A DNA stretch of 6,844 nucleotides from contig CAYGZL010000132.1 in NCBI GenBank assembly GCA_964354345.1, forward strand, positions 1-6,844, given 5' to 3'. Below are positions 1 through 4,832 of the stretch, one piece after another. Below the pieces are notes generated by a model. That model ran no database searches and was not told the DNA's origin. It was given only the letters and a program-made list of their open reading frames with translations. The DNA comes from CAYGZL01 sp964354345. GTDB taxonomy: Bacteria > Chloroflexota > Anaerolineae > Anaerolineales > UBA4823. The translations under genes were made by a program, and so were the position numbers. Position 1 is the stretch's first letter. Each line of letters begins with the position of its first letter.

Positions 1-11
1 GGATTTTATTA

Positions 12-55
12 CTAATGGCTGATGGCTTATCACTGTTTGGGCTGGTGGCTGACAG
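12..55. repeat. Degenerate 7-bp tandem repeat upstream of the propeller gene
   Basis: Units beginning with CT follow one another: CTAATGG, CTGATGG, CTTATCA, CTGTTTGGG, CTGGTGG, CTGACAG. The first two are adjacent and differ by one base; the others are more diverged and one is 9 bp long. The array may start before the window. It occupies the place where the promoter and ribosome binding site of the next gene should be, and no clear GGAGG-like site is seen there. Confidence 0.4.
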
Positions 56-61
56 AAAATA

Positions 62-2191
62 ATGGATATGGGTATGAAAATTGTCAGGGTGTTTGCGTTA
101 ATCATGGGTTTGATTTTATTGCTGCCTGGCGAGGTGGGTTCGGCGGGCGAGGCCGCGCGGCGGGTGGATGAGCCGGGGGATTACCGCCTGTATTATCCCG
201 TGGCAGTGTATAACCTGCCTCCGGAATGGCTTGGGCCGGAGGGCGGGTTAATTGCAGCGGTGGCTTACGCACCGAGTAATCCACAAGTTGTCTACGCCGG
301 CGCGTGGGGGGGAGGCGTCTACCGCAGCGATGATAGCGGTGAACATTGGAGCTGGCGCAGCCGTGGGTTGGATAATCTGACCGTGGTTTCGTTGGCGGTG
401 GATCCGCTTGATCCAGAGACCCTTTACGTAGGGACCTATAAGAGCGGTTTGTTTAAGTCGAGTAACGGGGGTGCGACCTGGATGGCAGTGAACCAGGGTA
501 TCCAGGAACAGGCGATTGTTTATTCGATCGTGATAAATCCAGATCAACCGCAGATAGTGTATTGCGCCACACGCGGTCCGTCCAATGGGGATAAACCACC
601 CTGGAAAGGGGTGATCTACCGCAGCACTGACGGAGGTGCGAGTTGGTCAGTTTCGCTGGCGAATCTGGGTGGAGTCAGCTATCAGGATTGGATTTACGCC
701 CTGGCGATCAGCGCGACGCAGCCGGAGGTATTGTTCGCGGCTGCCCATGAACACGGGCCGCTGCGCAGCCAGGATGGGGGGAAGAGCTGGGAAATCCTAA
801 GCAATGGGATCAGTAATCTATCCACGCGGGGGATCGTGGTTGGCTCGAGCGCTGCCACCGCCCGCACGGTGTATACCGGTGTGTGGACGAAGAGCGGTGT
901 GTTCAAGTCGACCAACCTGGGAGATGAGTGGACCCTGCAAGATAAGGGTGTGTCGGGCAGCCAGATTTATGGGATGGATATGCCCACCAACCAGACGGAG
1001 CAGGTGTATCTGGCGACTTTCAATAAGGGCGTGGTTAAGACGAACAACGGGGGGGATTCCTGGTATACCGCTGGCTTACGCACGAACCCGGTGGCGGTTG
1101 TGCGGGTTAATCCGGGAGATTCCCGGCAGGTTTACGCTGGTACAGCCGGGAATGGCTTGTTTCGTAGTCGTGATGGCGGATTGAATTGGACGCCAGACCA
1201 GGCCGGGTTGAAGGCCAGCTCAGCGACGGGTCTGGTGGCGTCGTTTGAACAGGCGGGAACGCTGTATGTAGGTTTGGATGGCGGCGGGGTGCTGCGATCG
1301 ACGGATGGGGGGGTGACCTGGGGTGATTTCAGCCAGGGAATGAGCAGTCGTTGGGTGAATTTATTGGTCAATCAACCGGGGGGTACGCGGTTGTTTGCCC
1401 TGACAGACGACGCCGGGTTGTATCGCTGCGATTTGCATGATCTGCAACACTGCTGGGAGGCGGTGGGGCAGAATGTTTTGTCGGTACACGGACAACCAGG
1501 TCTGGTCGGTGGTAAAAAGCCATTTGCCAGCCAGACTACTTTTTTTGAGACGATGTTGGAGACGGAAGACAGGCAGGCGCCAGTGGCCGTGCCTGGCAAC
1601 CTGGGATTATTGGCGCTGGCCTTTGCTCCAGCTAATCCACAGGTCGCTTATCTGGGTGGTTACGAGGCGGGCGTTTATAAAACCAGTGATGGAGGGGAGA
1701 CCTGGTCTGCGAGTGGGCTGTCGCCCGCAACGGTGTGGGGGCTGGCGGTGGATGCGGCTGATCCGGCACGCGTCTACGCTGCAACTGACCAGGCGGGGGC
1801 GGTGTGGATGAGCAGCGACGGCGGCGCGAGCTGGACGCCGGTCGAACTGGGGAACCAGACGGTTTACTCGTTGGCGATATCGTCCGCGCAGGGTGATTTA
1901 ATCGCGGGGACGCAGGACGGGGTGTTCCGGATGGTGGGAGGGAATTGGGTGCAGATTGGGTTGGCAGGGGCTACGGTTACCTGGCTGGCTTACGATCCCG
2001 TGGATGCCAATTTGCTGTTCGCGGGGACGCTGAATGGGGCGTATGTATCCCGAGATGGTGGAGATTCCTGGCCGATCGCGACAGGCTTGCTGGCCGGGCA
2101 CGCAGTACATGCGATTTCATTTGACCCGTTTAATGAGCACACGGTATACTACTCCACCACTGCTCACGGGGTATTACGTGGGAATAAATAA
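62..2191 (+). CDS. Secreted Asp-box (BNR/sortilin-like) multi-blade beta-propeller protein
   Basis: A 709-residue protein with a signal peptide: basic residues (K6, R9), a hydrophobic stretch at about 10-22, and a plausible cleavage site near GSA (26-28). The rest is a run of propeller blades, each carrying an Asp-box (S/T-x-D/N-x-G-x-S/T-W). Clear or recognisable boxes end at W96, W140, W195, W243, W290, W334, W376, W420, W548, W591 and W670, with degenerate ones at W465 and W629. Spacing is mostly 38-55 residues, typical of one blade. Residues 466-510 interrupt the pattern and may be a linker or a decayed blade. There is no C-terminal membrane anchor or sorting motif, so it is probably exported and free or loosely bound. 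Related propellers (Ycf48, VPS10/sortilin, some glycosidases) bind proteins or sugars, but the ligand cannot be read here and no sialidase or other catalytic domain is visible. The start is uncertain: ATG at 62, 68 or 74 all keep the signal peptide, and none has a strong Shine-Dalgarno site. Confidence 0.9.
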   Translation: MDMGMKIVRVFALIMGLILLLPGEVGSAGEAARRVDEPGDYRLYYPVAVYNLPPEWLGPEGGLIAAVAYAPSNPQVVYAGAWGGGVYRSDDSGEHWSWRSRGLDNLTVVSLAVDPLDPETLYVGTYKSGLFKSSNGGATWMAVNQGIQEQAIVYSIVINPDQPQIVYCATRGPSNGDKPPWKGVIYRSTDGGASWSVSLANLGGVSYQDWIYALAISATQPEVLFAAAHEHGPLRSQDGGKSWEILSNGISNLSTRGIVVGSSAATARTVYTGVWTKSGVFKSTNLGDEWTLQDKGVSGSQIYGMDMPTNQTEQVYLATFNKGVVKTNNGGDSWYTAGLRTNPVAVVRVNPGDSRQVYAGTAGNGLFRSRDGGLNWTPDQAGLKASSATGLVASFEQAGTLYVGLDGGGVLRSTDGGVTWGDFSQGMSSRWVNLLVNQPGGTRLFALTDDAGLYRCDLHDLQHCWEAVGQNVLSVHGQPGLVGGKKPFASQTTFFETMLETEDRQAPVAVPGNLGLLALAFAPANPQVAYLGGYEAGVYKTSDGGETWSASGLSPATVWGLAVDAADPARVYAATDQAGAVWMSSDGGASWTPVELGNQTVYSLAISSAQGDLIAGTQDGVFRMVGGNWVQIGLAGATVTWLAYDPVDANLLFAGTLNGAYVSRDGGDSWPIATGLLAGHAVHAISFDPFNEHTVYYSTTAHGVLRGNK

Positions 2192-2253
2192 TTGAAACGC
2201 GAAGACGCCAAGAACACTAAGGATTCTTAATATCCTTGACCACCAGTTTCAAT
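2191..2253. terminator. Possible bidirectional terminator or palindromic element between convergent genes
   Basis: Two nested inverted repeats fill the spacer between the convergent genes. The outer arms are ATTGAAAC (2191-2198) and GTTTCAAT (2246-2253), an exact 8-bp match. The inner arms are AAGGAT (2219-2224) and ATCCTT (2232-2237), with a 7-nt loop and one further T-G wobble pair. The position suits termination from both sides. However, the inner stem is short and AT-rich and has no following U-run, so it is a weak intrinsic terminator at best. Confidence 0.3.
2197..2221. repeat. Degenerate 8-bp tandem repeat in the convergent spacer
   Basis: Three successive units are ACGCGAAG (2197-2204), ACGCCAAG (2205-2212) and, after one extra A, ACACTAAG (2214-2221). 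The second differs from the first at one base and the third at two. It lies outside both reading frames and ends inside the inner inverted repeat. Confidence 0.4.
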
Positions 2254-2259
2254 CGGCGG

Positions 2260-3318
2260 TTACGCTACCTTCTTCCAGGTGCGAGTTTCGATCACAATGC
2301 GGTAGAAAGGTTGGCGTTCGGGATCGTCGGTGATGTGCTCAGTGGAGACGATCAGGTCGTCCTCGGCTTCGGTGGGCAGCTCCAGGCGCAGTCCGTTGTC
2401 GCCGCGGAACTTAACCTGGCTGAGCAGCTTGCGGGCATAGGGTGTATCCAGGTTGAAAACCCGCTCCGGGACGGCCAACTGCAAGGACTGGTCAAGCTCA
2501 GTTTTTACTTCTTCGGTTACTGGCAATTCGCTCAACCAGTGATTCAGGTCCAGACGGCGGGAGTTCATCGCCTGTTGGATGCCATCGTCCAGGGCTTCGT
2601 TTTCCTCGGGGGTCAGGCGCTCGCGCAGGCGGTTCTGGGTGCTTAACAGGCTTTTGGACAGCCGCTCGGTGTATTTGCGGGCATCGAAGGTTTCCTCGGC
2701 GTCGAGGAAGCTTTCGGTGAAGAAACGCGCCACGGTAGGGGTATCGGCGCGCGCCTGGCGGTCAACCAGGAGCATGTCGTATTCGGGGTGGCGCGGTTCG
2801 AGCGGCTGAACCATGGCGCATTTTTGCAGACGCTCATTGGTAAAGCCGGTGGTGATGCGCTCGAAGCTGATATAGGTGTTCCCGCGGCGGTCCTGGCGGA
2901 TGACATGGCTGAAAATCTTCGCCGGGTCAACTTTGAGGATGGCAAGGAAGCGCGTGTATTTATAGGGTTCGGCCTGGAATAAACAGACAACCAGGTCGCC
3001 TGTGGTGACACGCGCATCGCGCTCCAACAACGGATAGAGGGCTTTCGCCAGGCGTTGCGAGCCATCCACCAGGTTCATCCTGGCGCGCAACAGCTCGCGG
3101 CAGATGCCTGAGGGTTGATCCGGATTCAGGTTGCGAAAACGAGCAGCCTTCGTCGTGGTGTCCTGCAAAGAAACCAGGAGGTGGTGAGAAAAGTATTCTT
3201 GCAGCTCCGGTTGGGCATCCAGGGGCACTGAGGCGCTGGAAAGCACCATTCCCTGGCCTTGGGGATCAAGGATATGGATGACCAATTCTTCAATTTTGAT
3301 TTGGGTCGCATCACGCAT
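2260..3318 (-). CDS. 37-kDa nucleoid-associated protein family (NdpA/YejK-like)
   Basis: A 352-residue soluble protein that resembles the nucleoid-associated NA37 family (E. coli YejK/NdpA, about 335 residues). Supporting signs from memory of the family are the N-terminal segment IKIEELVIHIL (7-17), the hydrophobic stretch GDLVVCLF (107-114), the central YDMLLVDRQ (180-188) followed by ARFFTESFL (197-205), a charged helical region at about 208-280, and the C-terminal VKFRGDNGLRLELP (302-315) near a final strand. There is no signal peptide or membrane segment, so it should act in the cytoplasm. E. coli YejK associates with the nucleoid, but its molecular task is poorly known, so no more specific role is claimed. 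The start ATG has GGAGG on the minus strand 6 nt upstream. The gene is divergent from the hydroxylase operon, sharing an 87-bp spacer, and convergent with the propeller gene. Similarity to the E. coli protein is distant, so orthology is not assumed. Confidence 0.8.
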   Translation of the reverse strand: MRDATQIKIEELVIHILDPQGQGMVLSSASVPLDAQPELQEYFSHHLLVSLQDTTTKAARFRNLNPDQPSGICRELLRARMNLVDGSQRLAKALYPLLERDARVTTGDLVVCLFQAEPYKYTRFLAILKVDPAKIFSHVIRQDRRGNTYISFERITTGFTNERLQKCAMVQPLEPRHPEYDMLLVDRQARADTPTVARFFTESFLDAEETFDARKYTERLSKSLLSTQNRLRERLTPEENEALDDGIQQAMNSRRLDLNHWLSELPVTEEVKTELDQSLQLAVPERVFNLDTPYARKLLSQVKFRGDNGLRLELPTEAEDDLIVSTEHITDDPERQPFYRIVIETRTWKKVA

Positions 3319-3324
3319 GGGGGG

Positions 3325-3329
3325 CCTCC
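3325..3329 (-). promoter_or_regulatory. Ribosome binding site of the nucleoid-associated protein gene
   Basis: On the minus strand this reads GGAGG, followed by a six-base C run (3319-3324) and then the ATG at 3318. The spacing is near ideal and supports this start. Confidence 0.75.
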
Positions 3330-3345
3330 ACGAGATGAGAGAGGG

Positions 3346-3374
3346 TGTTCATTTACATGGGATAAGAATATAAT
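3346..3374 (+). promoter_or_regulatory. Candidate sigma-70-type promoter for the hydroxylase operon
   Basis: A perfect TATAAT (3369-3374) is preceded at 17 bp by TGTTCA (3346-3351), which matches TTGACA at only three positions. A better -35 match, TTTACA (3352-3357), sits too close (11 bp). Transcription would start near 3381, giving a leader of about 25 nt that still includes the ribosome binding site. Confidence 0.5.
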
Positions 3375-3376
3375 TA

Positions 3377-3405
3377 ATCATAGTACATTCTGAAGGAGAA
3401 GGCAA
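3377..3405 (-). promoter_or_regulatory. Candidate sigma-70-type promoter for the nucleoid-associated protein gene
   Basis: Read on the minus strand, TTGCCT (3405-3400) matches four of six -35 positions. TATGAT (3382-3377) matches five of six -10 positions, and the spacer is exactly 17 bp. Transcription would start near 3370 and leave a leader of about 50 nt. It overlaps the ribosome binding site of the divergent operon. Confidence 0.5.
3393..3398 (+). promoter_or_regulatory. Ribosome binding site of the FAD-subunit gene
   Basis: AAGGAG lies 7 nt before GTG 3406 and 10 nt before ATG 3409. The spacing slightly favours GTG, but the adjacent ATG is also usable. The two choices differ by one residue. 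Confidence 0.65.
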
Positions 3406-4287
3406 GTGATGAACGTAACCAGTTTTGATTATATCGCACCAGGATCGCTGGCTGAGGCAGTTGAGCTGCTGGCTGATCCAGCAGGCGGAGCGCGAGTGCT
3501 GGCGGGCGGTACGGATCTGTTGGTGCAATTGCGCCATGGGTGGATCGGCGCCCGCCGGCTGGTTGATATTAAGGCGATTCCTGAAGCCAATGTCATTTCC
3601 TACAATCCAGTCCACGGATTGGTGCTTGGTGCCGCGGTAGCGTGCTACCGGCTGTGTAAAGCAGAAGTATTGATCAGGCATTTCCAGGGTTTGCTGGATG
3701 CGATTGGATTAATCGGTGGCGTGCAAATCCAGGGCAGAGCGACGCTGGGCGGAAACCTGTGTAACGCATCCCCGGCGGCTGATTCGATCCCCGCGTTGAT
3801 CGTGCACCGGGCGAGTGCAATTTGCGTTGGACCGATTGGTTGGCGCACCATCCCGACCGAATCATTCTGTGTCACACCGGGAAAGACAGTGTTGGAGCAG
3901 GGCGAGTTGCTGGTGGCGATCCAGGTGCCAGCGCCTGAGCCTGGTTTTGGCGCAGCTTATCTGCGTTTTATTCCGCGAAACGAGATGGACATCGCCGTGG
4001 TGGGGGCTGCGGCTGCAGTGACCCTGGACGACAGCCGGACGAAGATCGTTGCGGCGCGAGTGGCGCTGGCTGCGGTGGCGCCTACGCCATTGTTGGTCGT
4101 CGAGGCCGGAGAATACCTGGTCGGGCGGGACGCGACTATAAAGACATTGATTGAAGCAAGCGAAATAGCCCGGAAAGCTGCCCGACCGATCACTGATCTG
4201 CGCGGCACGGCTGCTCAACGGAAGCACCTGGTAGGGGTATTGACCCGCCGGGTATTGGAAAAAGCCATCCAGAGAGCGAGGAGTTGA
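3406..4287 (+). CDS. Molybdenum hydroxylase FAD-binding (medium) subunit, CoxM/XdhB-like
   Basis: A 293-residue subunit, the usual length for CoxM-type proteins. It carries FAD and passes electrons from the [2Fe-2S] subunit to an acceptor such as quinone, NAD or oxygen; which one cannot be told here. Two FAD-binding signatures are visible: AGGTD (33-37) and TLGGNLCNASPAAD (113-126). The N-terminal part (about 5-170) fits the FAD-binding domain and the rest (about 175-285) the CO dehydrogenase flavoprotein C-terminal domain, including the RFIPRNEMDIA segment. The extra 4Fe-4S insertion of 4-hydroxybenzoyl-CoA reductase is not obvious at this length. It is cytoplasmic, with no signal peptide. 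It is first in the operon, and the next gene begins 2 nt after its stop. The start is GTG 3406 or ATG 3409. Confidence 0.92.
   Translation: MMNVTSFDYIAPGSLAEAVELLADPAGGARVLAGGTDLLVQLRHGWIGARRLVDIKAIPEANVISYNPVHGLVLGAAVACYRLCKAEVLIRHFQGLLDAIGLIGGVQIQGRATLGGNLCNASPAADSIPALIVHRASAICVGPIGWRTIPTESFCVTPGKTVLEQGELLVAIQVPAPEPGFGAAYLRFIPRNEMDIAVVGAAAAVTLDDSRTKIVAARVALAAVAPTPLLVVEAGEYLVGRDATIKTLIEASEIARKAARPITDLRGTAAQRKHLVGVLTRRVLEKAIQRARS
4278..4283 (+). promoter_or_regulatory. Ribosome binding site that fixes the start of the [2Fe-2S] subunit
   Basis: GAGGAG, inside the end of the FAD-subunit gene, lies 6 nt before ATG 4290. The in-frame TTG at 4284 immediately abuts this site, leaving no spacing, so TTG is unlikely to be the start. 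Confidence 0.75.
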
Positions 4288-4289
4288 CT

Positions 4290-4832
4290 ATGCCAGAACA
4301 CAGCCGATCCAAGAATGTGATCGTCCGCAGCCAAATTAACGGGCGGGAGGTGGAGTTTCTGTGCGAACCCCAGCAGAGTCTCCTGGAAGTGTTGCGCGAA
4401 ACATTGGGTTTAACTGGCACCAAACAAGCCTGTAACGATGGCAACTGCGGTGCCTGTAATGTGATCTTCGAGGGTGTGCTGGTCAACGCCTGCCTGGTGT
4501 TGGCGGTGGAGGCGCACGGTAAAAAGGTGCTGACGATCGAAGGGATTGCCGGGAAAGACGGCCTGCATCCGCTGCAGGTTGCCTTTCTGGAAAATGCGGC
4601 ATTGCAATGTGGGATTTGCACGCCTGGGTTTATTGTGGCAGCCAAGGCGTTATTGGACCAGAACCCGCACCCAAGTGAAAGGGAAGTACGCCAATGGTTG
4701 GCGGGGAACCTGTGCCGCTGCACGGGGTATGACAAGATCGTGCGGGCGGTGCTGGCTGCTGCGCGACAGATGGCGCCTGGAAAACCGAGGGTGAACGGCG
4801 ATGCAGTGGTTGCTGCGGAGGTAGAATCATGA
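4290..4832 (+). CDS. Molybdenum hydroxylase [2Fe-2S] (small) subunit, CoxS/XdhC-like
   Basis: A 180-residue electron-transfer subunit with two [2Fe-2S] domains. The N-terminal plant-ferredoxin-like cluster uses C48, C53, C56 and C68. The C-terminal helical cluster uses C107, C110, C142 and C144, in the motifs QCGICTPG (106-113) and LCRCTGY (141-147). Q106 is the conserved residue that in related enzymes contacts the molybdopterin. All eight cluster ligands are present, so the subunit should be functional. The first cluster motif reads ACNDGNCGAC, less standard than the usual GCGxGxCGAC. Electrons run from the molybdenum site in the large subunit through both clusters to FAD in the medium subunit. 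The start at ATG 4290 is chosen because GAGGAG is properly spaced from it. Its stop overlaps the next start in ATGA (4829-4832), which implies translational coupling. Confidence 0.95.
   Translation: MPEHSRSKNVIVRSQINGREVEFLCEPQQSLLEVLRETLGLTGTKQACNDGNCGACNVIFEGVLVNACLVLAVEAHGKKVLTIEGIAGKDGLHPLQVAFLENAALQCGICTPGFIVAAKALLDQNPHPSEREVRQWLAGNLCRCTGYDKIVRAVLAAARQMAPGKPRVNGDAVVAAEVES
4817..4821 (+). promoter_or_regulatory. Ribosome binding site of the large subunit
   Basis: GGAGG lies within the last codons of the [2Fe-2S] subunit gene, 7 nt before ATG 4829. It fixes the large-subunit start and the 4-nt ATGA overlap. Confidence 0.8.

Noticed and set aside
804..1811. Alternative plus-strand frames at 804-1184 and 1437-1811
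   Set aside because: Both lie within the propeller gene in another frame. They have low-complexity, Arg/Trp/Cys-rich translations and no separate ribosome binding site.
62..2191. Sialidase (neuraminidase) because of the BNR/Asp-box repeats
   Set aside because: Asp-boxes are structural and occur in many propellers. The sialidase arginine triad and FRIP-type motif are not seen.
2191..2253. ATTGAAAC and GTTTCAAT resemble the ends of some CRISPR repeats
   Set aside because: There is only one inverted pair, with no regularly spaced repeat and spacer units and no cas genes nearby.
2236..2982. Plus-strand frames at 2236-2646, 2579-2809 and 2788-2982
   Set aside because: They are antisense to the nucleoid-associated protein gene, whose own frame is long, has a GGAGG site and carries family features.
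4284..4289. TTG start for the [2Fe-2S] subunit, overlapping the previous stop
   Set aside because: GAGGAG directly abuts the TTG, with no room for ribosome spacing. ATG 4290 has ideal spacing.
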